This document shows, in pieces, positions 12,601-24,600 of a DNA stretch of 64,000 nucleotides. The notes below the pieces were generated by a model. It did no database searches. It worked only from the letters and a program-made list of their open reading frames with translations, and was not told where the DNA came from. Origin of the DNA: Petrolisthes cinctipes (Eukaryota; Arthropoda; Malacostraca; Decapoda; Porcellanidae); contig JAWQEG010000629.1 in assembly GCA_033782935.1 (NCBI GenBank), forward strand, positions 1 through 64,000. The letters are read 5' to 3'. Made by a program: the position numbers and the translations under genes. Each line of letters opens with the position of its first letter. Positions within the stretch are counted from its first letter, which is position 1.

Positions 12601-15600
12601 TCAATGAAAAATATGCGATACCACATCCTGTATTATACAATATTATATGGACTAATTTATGATAATATGAACTAATGGTTGGTCCAGTACTGTACTGGTG
12701 AAGGGAAAGGACCGGAAGGGGGGGTTGGGGGGTTGGAGTCGGAATCGGAGTCGCAACCTTAAAATTTCCTGGAGTCGGAGATGGGATTTTTAAGATCCGA
12801 ACTCGCACCCCTGGTTATAACAGCTGCCTCTCACCTGTTACAGGATCATGGTTACCTGAAGTGTGTGGTCTGGATGAAGTGTTCCGCTCCCAGGTGCTGA
12901 TTCTGGAACATGTGGTACGTGTACCGGTGACCCAACTGAGGGGAGTGGCAGCTGTGGTGGACTGTGCTGGCCTCTCCATGACACATGCTTACTACCTCAC
13001 TCCCACACACATCAGGCGCATGATCTCTGTTATACAGGTGTGGACTTGGTGTGTGGTTGGTTGGTTTGTGATCATGGTGGTACATCGTGTAGTTAGAGCT
13101 GTTATGACCTTTAATTAAATGAGCAGATACTGTACATATTCTCTCTATAGCTCCGACGCCTCGTTCCCTCCGGGAACTCTCCCCAAGGGGGTGGCCACGG
13201 CAGAAGTGTCTCCAGTTCTCCCTGTTCCAACACTCCCTCCTTACTTGTTCAAGCCCTACTCTGCCCCTCACTTTTCTCTCCTTTACATACTCTTCCACTC
13301 TGTTCTGCCATCTGACCGGAGGTCTGCCTCTCACACCAGGTCCCACAACTTCACTTCCATACACCTTCTTTACAAATTCCTCGCCTTGCATTCTCTCCAC
13401 ATATTCTCTCATGCATTATATACAGGGTGTTATTTATTGATTGCCTCCCCTTGCTCAGGCTATACAAAAAGAGGTACAGTTGCCCAAGAAAAGACTGCAA
13501 CTAAATTTGCTGGTGTGTGGCAATATCTGGCAGCTGCTCCAAAGTAAACACTCGTATTTTATCAATGGATCACTCAGAACCTATAACCGTTGTAAGGATG
13601 AATGTAATTAGCTGAAGCCAATAACATCCATCCATACAAAGGTTGTAGGTTCTGAGTGATCCATTGATAAAATACGAGTGTTTACTTTGGAGCAGCTGCC
13701 AGATATTGCCACACATCAGCAAATTTGGTTGCGGTCTTTTCTTGGGCAACTGTACATAAATGAAATTCTTATTAAATGTTTAGGGACTTTATTTGTGAGT
13801 TTATACATACAAATTCAATAAGCTGTGTTTCCTCCATGCACCTCACAAACAGCTTGAATTTTGGTTGGGTAGGACTAGGACCGTAGAAGTAACTCTAAAA
13901 GTGCTGCGTCGTCACTCATGTTTTGAAGCACTTCATTTACTTTTTCCTCCAAAACAACACAAGAAAAACGGCAATGAATGGGCTCCTGCAGCATCAAGAT
14001 CTTCAACTCGATCCTTCACGATGGCACACACTTGCTCACAAACATTAAGGTCTGGTGAATTGGAAGGGCCTTCATGCAGGGAACTTTGTTATGAAGAAAT
14101 GTAGCATCTTGCACATCCAGAATACAGGTAGGGTCTTTCATGAAAGGAATCTCATAATGAGAGAGAATCATGGAGCGAAAGTAGGGCCCATCCCAGCTGG
14201 TCCCATGTGGCTTGATGATCCAGATCCTCCTCAGACCAATCACGCAGGAAATTGCAAAACCAAAGATTATAAGCGATGTTCAGCTCCATCTTTTGAACCC
14301 TTATCCAGTACACAGCATGGCGACTGACCTGTTTGTTTCGACGGACAAGGATTTTTTTAGCAACTTTGGAGCAACTTTCCTTCCGGCGTCTTGAAGCCTC
14401 AAGGATGATGTTTTGGGATTCCTGAGACAACTGTTCAGGCTGGCCACCATAATACTCAGTCTCATAGTTCATCAATGGCTTTTCTCCAGTTTCTCTTCAC
14501 AAAATCCTCAGATTGCTTAAGTCTCAGAGCAATCCATGAATGAGTGATAAAAGCTGCTACTGCATCATGAACCTCGCGGAATGTCACTGTACGGATGCAA
14601 TCAAGGTAACGCTTCTTCTCAGAATTTTCGAGAATAGAAGAAGCCATGCTAACCAGTGGACAAAGAGAAATATACAGTAGAGCATCAATTATCTGGCGTC
14701 CATGGGGATTTTAAATGTCAGGAAAAACAAATTTTCCGGATAGTTAAGTACCGTAACACCCGAATAACGTCCGTTTCCTGTTGTCGTGCGCCATACATAA
14801 GTATAGAAGTACAGTATGGTAATAATACGACATACATAATGATTATTGCAATGTAGCATACAATGTACAATAATGCACCATTGTAATATGTACGCACCAT
14901 TGACTCGATGATGCTTCAGTTGGATGCAATAATCCATGTCCCAACACACTCAAACACACCCATAAGCCACTCAACCTCTGCTGTATAGTCTAATGTACTG
15001 TATCTTTGTGCAAATAAACTTCTGTTGATATGAATGATAAACTTAGGTTTACTGAACTGTAAAACTTGAATATTAACCACTGCAAAAATTGTTGTATCCT
15101 TAAACTAATGTTACGTTCAGTACAATGGTACCTCGGTTCTCGATTGCCTCTCTTCTCGAACAATTCGGTTGTCAAACATATGTTTTAGAAAAAAATGTCT
15201 TGATTTTCTAACATAAATTCTGTTCCCAAACTAAGCTGACAAAGCTGTAGCACACCACAGCATAAACCTTTTCAATTATTTTAAGAGCAAATTACCAAAT
15301 ATAATGAATACAAACTAAAGGAATGTGTGTGCACGAATAAAAATTCAATGAGATTTGGTGATAACTGAACTAACCACCCCACTATCACCCTCACACTCCC
15401 TTTTTACACTCGTGATAAGCCTAACCCCTTTATAATAAACAACTTTTCAAAACGGGCATTTTTCATACTTTTAGCAGATATCCCGGTATAGAGTTTGATA
15501 TGGTGAAAAGTGCAAGTGATGGTAAGAGAAAGTGACAAAGAATAATGAATATAAACTAAGGAAATGTATTTGGATTATTGGTGATAACTGAACTTGTCAA

Positions 15601-18600
15601 CCATCACCCTCACTCCTCACTCACTACACTCGCACTTTTAGGCCTACCCTTTTAAAATGAACAACCTTTCAAAACATTCATTTTCCATACTTTTGGCTCA
15701 AGTTTAGAAATATTTTTAGTCACTAGAGAGAGAATTTATGAAATCGAGGGTTGAGGGTAGTCTCAAACTGGCTCGAGAGTCATAACAGCATTGCTTGTGA
15801 TGCACATTAGCCATTTAAGTATGTTTTTTTTTATGTTCGCCCGATTCGAACAGGCCGGATGGGGGAGACTGGTGGAGAAGCCAATATTGTTGGAGTACTT
15901 GCTGGTGTAGACATTGATGATTCACTATCTGGGAATCCCATGAATGAATAGGAAGATACAAGTGAAATGTCTGCTGCTTTTGCATGTTTATTCTTATTGA
16001 AAAAGTTCCTGATGTCTCCTCCATGTGGAGCGGAGGTGGAGCAGAGCGGGAATTAAATTTATTGTCCGGTTTAGTGCCAATACTGGTTGATTGGCTCCCG
16101 GAAAATAGATGCTCTACTGTAGATGTAGATTATAAAGCAAATAAAAACCTGTCTATCTGCTCCCATTTATGCTGTGCAAGGGTGGGGCAATTATTTAATA
16201 ACACCCATTATATGTAAACAAAAGAGTTAGCATTTTACCAGTACCATTTGTTTCTTGCAGGAAGTGTTTCCACTGAGGTTCAAAGCTCTCCACTTTGTTA
16301 ATGAGCCTTCCATTTTTGACTGGGTGTTTAGTCTCATCAAACCGTTCCTCTCTGAAACCATCAAGGGACGAGTGAGTACCACAGGCATTATCATCTTGAT
16401 CCTTTTTTTATTCACAGTAATATAAACATTATATGAGCAACCCATAATTACCATTTTTGGGGATATATGCAGTAGTGTAAATTGTCACCCTTTCCATAAA
16501 AATAGAACTGCAGTGATATGCAGTATCCAAATCTATATAGAGAAGACAGAAATTATTTCCTAGTACTGTACCAGGCAACATGGGCCATATGGAACACCAC
16601 AATAAATCACCACCTCAACTTTCTTTTCAATCTCCCAATCACAACCTCATCCTTCTTTTCACCCTCACCATTAGCTGCACTTCCACGGCGAGGATCTGAG
16701 CTCACTCCACCAACATGTGCCGCCCCAACACTTACCACAGGAGCTGGGGGGTGAGGCTGGACCCATGGACAACTCTACCCTTGTACAAAACCTCAGGAAA
16801 CACGAGGACTACTTCAGAGGTGCGTTAAGTGTGAGAGGGTAGTATTATTAAACTACTTCTAGGCAAAGACTCTTCATCGCTCAGTTTGTATTATTTTGCA
16901 ATAAGAATTGAGTAATGAAGAGCCCATTCCTTTAAGAAGAGAAGTTTGTGTGGAGTAGGCGTGTGTATGTAGAGTTTTATTATCATGCTATACTGGTAGT
17001 TTGGTATGATAGAAAGTGTGTAATATGCCTGACTCTTGTATTATCTAAGATGTAAAGCAATTAATGGGCTAATTGAAATTTTTTTTAAGTAACCTCTAGC
17101 CATCATGAGTACTTCCCTATGAAAAGTATAACAATTTAGCTTTAGTAAGAGAAGAATGCTAAATTAGTGCATTTGTCGCGGCTTTCAGCCGCTTAAATTG
17201 TATTTATTGGTTGTGGAACCAGCACAGCTAGATTGCTATAGAATACACCCCTTCTCCAGCCCAGGCCCCGTAAAGGTATAATCTGGGCTAGAAGGGTCTA
17301 TTCCGTGACGATCATCAGAAGTAAATCAAATTTAAATCTGGCGCTGTACTGATATGGGAGCCACCTGGTGGTGGCCTGTAGAGGTACTGACCCCGCTCCA
17401 GAGCAGATGACGCTCGTTCACTCAAATGAGAAAGAAAGTGAATGCCTGCCGTTTCGGGAGGTGGGTGGGAAAGTTAAAGCTGTGCTGGTTCCACAACCAA
17501 TAAATACAATGCCGCGACAAATGCACTATTATTGGTATAGTGGAACCAGCACAGCTGGATTTTTGCTATGCATGCGATGCGGTAGGTGGGAGGTGAGGTG
17601 GAGGCATTCACGGGCCTAGTTAAGAGCGGTCAAGAGCGGGGACTCGTAGAAAGTATAAAAACTGAGGTGAAGCCGACGTAAAAACGGCTTCCCCACGAGC
17701 TAGGGTGATAGCTGTGGTGGAAGTGTTTTTACTTATATATAATTTATTATCATTATATACCGTAGACTGTTCTGTTATAAACCAGAACGTGTCACCAAAT
17801 GAAGTCTTTATAGTCAGACTCGAGGGGTCTGGTAGAGGAGGGGGGAGCAGGTTAGGCCCCCCCCCCTACTCCCACCCCCCTTTTTGTTAAAGTCCTCGAG
17901 CTCGGGCTATGGCCCAAGCTCGGGTAATAATTAGTGACGGGAGTTAAGTCGCCCGACCTTTTCCCTTCGGGTGGCCCCTCCCCCTCTTATGTTTCCTACG
18001 GGGACCCTGAGTAACGGAGGGTGGGGTTCCCATAGCCACACAGGGGGTAGGGGAGAGCGAATGGAACAGATACCTCGTCCTGAAGGAGGATGTGGATGTC
18101 CAGCCCCCCAGATCCCGTACCCGTTCCACCGAGTGAGTCCTGAGGAAGGCGAGGGAGGCGGCCACGCCCCTAACGCTGTGAGCCCTCGGGGCGTGTCTGG
18201 GATCCCCGTTCTTGATCACTCGGCAGAGAAGGCGAGCGATGGACCTGGGGAAGAGAGGGTTACCGGACCTGGAGTTGTAGAAGAACAAGTCCGGAGAAGC
18301 CTCTCTCGTCGCCTGCACGTAAGTTGTGAAGGCGTGGACTGGACAGAGAGGGTGGAAACTTCCATCCCTCAGGAAGGAGGGTACTGGAAGAGGGCCAATC
18401 CTGTTGTCAGCCTGCTCGTTCTTAGCTAGGAAAGTAAGAGAGGGGGAGATAGTTAAAGAAGTAAGGTTAGGGCTTACGGAGGAAAAAGCTGGATGACGGG
18501 TCAGGGCTGCCAACTGAGAGGCCCTGTACCCTGTAGCTAAGGCGAGCAGGAAGAGAGCTTTCTGGAGGAGGTGGCAAACCTCCAGAGGGACCCCCTCGAA

Positions 18601-21600
18601 GGTCAGGTACGTAAGGACACGGTGAAGGGACCAGGAAGGAGACTGGGTCCGGTGAGGTGCGGTCCCCGCCCGAATCCCCATCCTCAGTAGAGAGAGAGAG
18701 GTCTCTCTGACAATTTAATATTAAAACCTAGGAGGAGGGGATCAGACAGGGCTGCGTGATGCGCAAGCACCGTCGCCGGGGCACTGTTGGTGGAATCGGC
18801 GAGCCACGTGAGGAATTCCAGGACCGTATCCTCCGAGATAACCATGGAGGGGTGTCTTCGCAAGAAGTCCTTGAATCTTTTCCAGCACGATTCGTATTGT
18901 CGCACCGACGACTGACGATGAGCCCTCAGCATCTTGCCCACTGTCTCGTTAGTGAACCTTTTGCTGAGGACTCCCCGTAGAAACTCCAAGCGTGTAGTTT
19001 CAGTGACGCTTGGAGTGGTGCAGACAGGGTACTGGAGAGGCAAGCCGATCCCAACTGAAGAGGATGAGGGCACCACCGGGACAGTTCTCCGAACCACGGC
19101 TGCGCTGGCCAGAGGGGGGCTATGAGGAGTACCCTCCCTCTGAATGCGCTCAGCTTGAGGATCGCCTTCAGGAGGACTGACGTAGCTGGGGGTGGGAAGA
19201 GATACAGATACCCCCACCTGTTCCAGTCCTCCGTGAAGGCGTCCGGACCTCCCGCCTCTGTCCTGGATGAGAAGGTTAGGAACAGAGGAAGTAGGGCCGT
19301 GGATGGGGAGGCGAACAGGTCCACCTCCGGTATCCCGTAGCGAAGGCACAGTGATTCGAACACAGGGGGACGCAGTTGCCACTCGACTGACGTCCCCCTG
19401 AACCTGGATAGAGCGTCCGCCCAATCATTCTCCCGCCCTGGCACATAGCGGGCCGAGAGGTGAATGTACCTCTTGGCCGCTATTGCGAAAATCTGTTCTG
19501 ACAGGGACAGAAGAATTTCCGACCGTGTCGTGCCTTGTTTCTGTAGGCACCGCACGGCCGCAACATTGTCCATATTGAAACGGACGCCTATCCTGGGAAA
19601 CTGGGGGTGTCTGTTAAGCCACTTCCTTACTACCATCAACTCCCGGGCGTTGATGTGTAGTAGCCTCTCCTCTTCCTTCCATCCCCCGCACCGTTGATGT
19701 CCCAGGCAAGACTGGTATCCCCAGCCTACGTCCGATGCGTCTGTCGCCACCGTGATCCCCGGGGAAGGAAAAACCCAGGGAACTCGCTGACGCAGGGCAC
19801 CGGGACGTAGCCAGGGGCAGAGGAGACGGTGAAGCGTATGGGGCACTTGCCTGGGCAGGTCCTTGTGTGTGGAGGATAGGTGGAGGTTTACCTCCCGCGT
19901 CAGCCTCCTGTGTTTCAGTCGTCCCAGGGGTATTGCAGGGGCCGCGAAATTTAGGGACCCGAGCAATGATTCCCACTGGCGGCGAGAGAAAGTACGGGAA
20001 AAGTGAGAGCCTGGCGGACGTGGCGGAGGGTCCGGCGGGCGTCGTCTGGAGCGAGCGAGAGGGTGGCCGAAAGAGAGTCCCACTCTATTCCCAGCCAACA
20101 CAGTTTGCGAGTGGGAGTGAGAGAGGACTTGGGGATGTTCAACAGGAACCCCATTTCCTCTAGCACCCCCCTTGCTATCCTGACGTTGTTTGCTACCTGC
20201 TCCTTGGAGGGGGCGTGAAGCAACCAATCGTCCAGGTACATGAGAGTGGGGTCACCCGCCTCCGCCAGACGGGATGCCACCACCCTCACGAGCTTTGTGA
20301 AGACCCACGGGGCTAGAGAAAGACCGAAAGGGAGCCTGGTAAACTGAAACGTCTTGGTCCCCACCTGGAAAGCCAGAAAGCGGCGAAACCGGGGGTGGAT
20401 CGGGACGTGCCAGTACGCATCCTGGAGGTCCAGAGATGCTAACCAGTCTCCCCTTCGAAGAACTGTGCGGACCTGAGCAACTGAAACCATCCTGAAACGT
20501 AATGGTTTCACGAACTTGTTTAGTTTGCTCAGGTCCATTACCAATCTCGTTTTCCCTTGGTCCTTTTTTGGGACCGTGAATAAACGAGAAAGAAAGACCC
20601 TTCCCGTCGCCCGCTCCACTACCCCTTTTTCCCGCATTTCTAACACGTGCGGGACGACCGAAAGTGACACTTTGGTTGAGGCAGGAGGAAGACGTAGTGG
20701 CTGTAACGGAAAGTGACAGGTGGCAGTGGGTACACAGTTAATCCTAGACCGGGACCCGAGGGACCCGGGAAGGGGTGGGGAAGGATGACAGGTAGTGAGG
20801 GAGAGACCTTGACCTTAACTGTGAATCTGATTTTGACCCTAACGGGAACCCAAGGTGGGGAGGTTATGTCATATGTCAGAAACGTCAAAAACCCGGGGGC
20901 TAAAGGACAGTTACTCACCGGTACAGATATCCAGGGCCAAGACAGGCCCTGGCGAATCACCCTTGCTGCCCAGCCGTGGGAGGGCCAGGCTGCTGACCAC
21001 CCTGTGAGGCAGCCCCGGACGGGACCCTCAAGTGGAGCGGTCCTTCTGGGAGGGGTGGGAGAAGGAGGGCTTGGGTCTGGGGAAAGGCTTGGAGTCCTGC
21101 CCCCTCCCCCGAAACGGCTGTTGGGTCCTGTGGAACCTGGGGTACTGTCGTGGCGGGGCGGGGTAGGTAATCCTCGATTGCCTCGCAGGCTGGGAGGGCC
21201 TTCGAGGCTGGACTGCTGGTCTGGGTGGCTGTGGGGCACGTGGCCTACGGACAAACAGACTGGTTAGGAACAGACCCACGAATTTCCCTCTAATTTTTCC
21301 ACATGTTAAAACTCTCAAAGTAAAAGATTCACTCGAATGGAACTTACTTGGAGGTGGAGGGTTTAGGGAGGTTGATGACCGCCGAGAGGGAAGAGAATAC
21401 CGCATCCGTTGCCGCCTGGTCGAACAGCGCAGGGGAAAGTGGAGCAGCTCGCACCACTCCCCTCTGCGCCATTTCCGGAGCGGATTTAGCGGCTGCCTGG
21501 CGGGACGCCAGTCTCGCCTCGACGAAGGTTCTTGCCGCCTCCCGAAGGTTGTGCGTCGTCATCGCTCCGACGCCTTCCATGACGGTGGTCATGGACGAGA

Positions 21601-24600
21601 GAGTATCACTGTAAGGGATAAACAAGAAAACCGAGCGAACCCGGGGTAGAGACTCGAGAGTTAACTGAGAGTCCCCTTACACTGTATCCCTCAACAATAA
21701 CCAAACAAGAAGTAACGGTACTCACATTAACTGTAAACCCGACATCTCGTGGTAGGTGTTGGTGAGGGCGCTTAGACAGTCTCGAATGAGAGAAACAGCC
21801 GCTCCGGTGGAGATGATGTGGGACAGCTCCAACCGGGCGGCTGTTTCCGCCTGTCTTAGCTTACCGTCGGGCTCCCTCAACTGGTAGGGGACCGGTGGCT
21901 CCTTCTCCGTCTTCAACAAGCATTCCCTCAAACCCGGAGGTGCCCGGGAAGGAGGGAGGATGACGGGGAAAGATGAAGGAGGTGGTTTCTTGGAGGCGGT
22001 GTGCTTCTGATGGTCCAGGGACTTAAGGAGAAGGGCAGGAATATCCAAGTCCCCGTCGCCCTTATCCCCTGGAAAGTACGCCTCTGAGGAGAGGAAGATT
22101 GCCGTGTTCCTGAGGGAGCGGTCAATCTTCCAAGCCTGGGCTAGGTGTAATTGACTATACTCCATCAAGAAGCCCATCGCGTCCAAGGTAGCCGCGGAGG
22201 AGACCTTCGAGGGAGTGGGTACCGGAGCAGAGAGGGGCTGGACCTTGTAGAAAGGCACTGCGTCGCCCTTCTCGTCCGCTCCCCATTTCACGAGTACGTC
22301 GTCCCTCCTGATCCAGACGTCTGGTTGGGCGGTGTCAGGAGACCACGCCACCAATCTGCCCTCCTCCGAGGAATGGGTCCAGGACTGAGGAAGGAGGGCC
22401 CAAGAGTAGGGAAGGTACCAGTCGTCCGTAGGAGGGGGCGACGGGGAAGGAGGGGAGGAGGTAGCCAGCTCCTCCGCCAGGTCTCCGGTCGGGGACTCGA
22501 GCCCCGGAGACGTTGGAGGAACGAGAACGTCTCCAACATCCCCGGGGGGACTCGAGTGCCCGCCGGCGACGAAGCAGGGAGTGGGGTAGTAAGGGTGGGT
22601 TCAGGAACGGGTACCGGTGTTGCTACCGGAGGCAGGACAGCGGGACCCGAAGAAGGGAAGGCAGGAAGGGCGGTAGGGACAAGAGTACGGACAATCCGTG
22701 CAATCTTCCTCGGCGAAGGGCTCTCCTCCCTCCGCTTAACCTTGCGGGGTTTGGGGGAGGGAGAAGGAGAGTCCTCCGATGAGAACGACGAGGAGGAAGA
22801 AGAGGAAGAAGACGAGGAGGACGGTGAACGACGGCGAGTCCGGGTCTTCCTGGAGTGGCGGGACCTTTTCACCGAACGCTTGCGCCCCCGAGAGAGACCC
22901 GAGGAGCCAGCTCTAGGGGGCGACGAAGCAGCAGGTTCCCTGCTGGGCCCTTGTACCAGTGAGGTATGTCGGGTAACCAGCGCGACAGGCTCACTCGCCT
23001 CCTGGGGTGTAAAGCCCCGGAAAGGAGTCGCAGAACCGTCTAGGGAAGGAGACGAAATCTCTCGGGGTAACAGGGGTTTCTAGCCCCTGAGACTCCGAGA
23101 GACACGTAGAAGGGTAACGGGTCCTGGATAAACACAGTTCCGTTCCCAAAGCAGGGTCCGCCCACATCAAGGAAGAGCCGTCCTGTTTGTGTGCCATTCT
23201 CCTGGCCCTAGTCCACGCATTACGAAGGGAGGCAAGGGCGGGGAGTTTGGGGCGGGCAGAGGCGGGTGTCTCCCGACACAGCTCAGCCCAAGGGCGGCAC
23301 ACACTGCATGCCAAAGGGTCGCAACCCTTGGGCGTGAAGCAGGGTGCGTGAGGCGAACAGTGCAGGTGGCCGTCAGGCGAAACCCGCACGGTACACCCCG
23401 AAGAAGCACATAAGGCACGAGTAGGCTGAGGGAGAAAAGAAAAACAGAACATGGGTTAACACGTGAATTCATGCGTACACAGCAAAAAGCACGGGAAACC
23501 CTAAATAAAAACCGTGAGAGGGTAGAGTGGGAGGAGCACGCCCTTGCTGCCCCGGGACCCGGGTCTCACCAACCCAAAAAAAAAACCACACGCACCAACC
23601 AGGGAAAAACCCCGACAGCCAAAAAAAACCCTCCCGTGGGAGCGGGGAAACAGCCCCCGGTCTGCAGGCCTTAAAAGGAGGCACAGACAGCCTGAGGAGC
23701 AACACCCAGGGTAACAGACACACTGGGAAAACACCATAAAAACACAAAATTACGCTGGGAAGGGGAAACGAGAACCTGGGCACAATCCTCGCTCCCCGCA
23801 CCCCACGTAACACTACACCACACTCGGGGGAACATCAATAAGGGGCTAAATAGCCCTACACCCGCACCACGTGGGGAGAAGAAAACCTTGCTAAAGCCAT
23901 AAAACCCCGAGGCAAAAACACCAAATGACGTGTACTAGTGGCAGGAGGAAAGGAGAAAGGAAAGGAAAGGAAAGGGGAAAAACCCCGAAAAAGGGGGCCC
24001 CCAACATACCCCCCCCCCCCCCAGAGGGAAGAAGAATGAACTTAACCCCAGGAAAGGAAATAAATCCCCACACTAAAACCCTTACACACCTAAAACACAC
24101 ATACACACATACATCTGCAAAGCAGGCAAGCCACTAGAACACAAAAGAAACAATAGCAGGAACACGTGACACAATACCATAGCGTAGCAGCGAGGAGCGT
24201 AGATGTTGACAGTGACGTGTTCCGCGACAGAGTGAATGAGCGTCATCTGCTCTGGAGTGGGGTCAGTACCTCTACAGGCCACCACCAGGTGGCTCCCATA
24301 TCAGTACAGCGCCAGATTTAAATTTGATTTACTTCTGATGATCGTCACGGAATAGACCCTTCTAGCCCAGATTATGCCTTTACGGTATATAGTGGAACCA
24401 GCACAGCTGGATTGCTATGCATGCGATGCGGTAGGTGGGAGGTGAGGTGGAGGCATTCATGGGCCTAATTAAGAGCGGTCAAGAGCGGGGACTCATATAA
24501 AGTATAAAAACTGAGGTGAAGCCGACGTAAAAACGGCTTCCCCACGAGCTAGGGTAATAGCTGTGGTGGAAGTGTTTATACTTATATATAATTTATTATC

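Noticed and set aside
17944..20670. Phage-type integrase or an LTR (gypsy) element
   Set aside because: The recombinase is coupled to an RT/RNase H and inverted termini; there is no LTR, protease or DDE integrase, so DIRS fits better.
22151..23083. Plus-strand ORF of about 310 codons, Arg/Gly/Glu-rich
   Set aside because: Shadow of the DIRS gag region; the minus strand shows homology between the two DIRS units and splice-like junctions.
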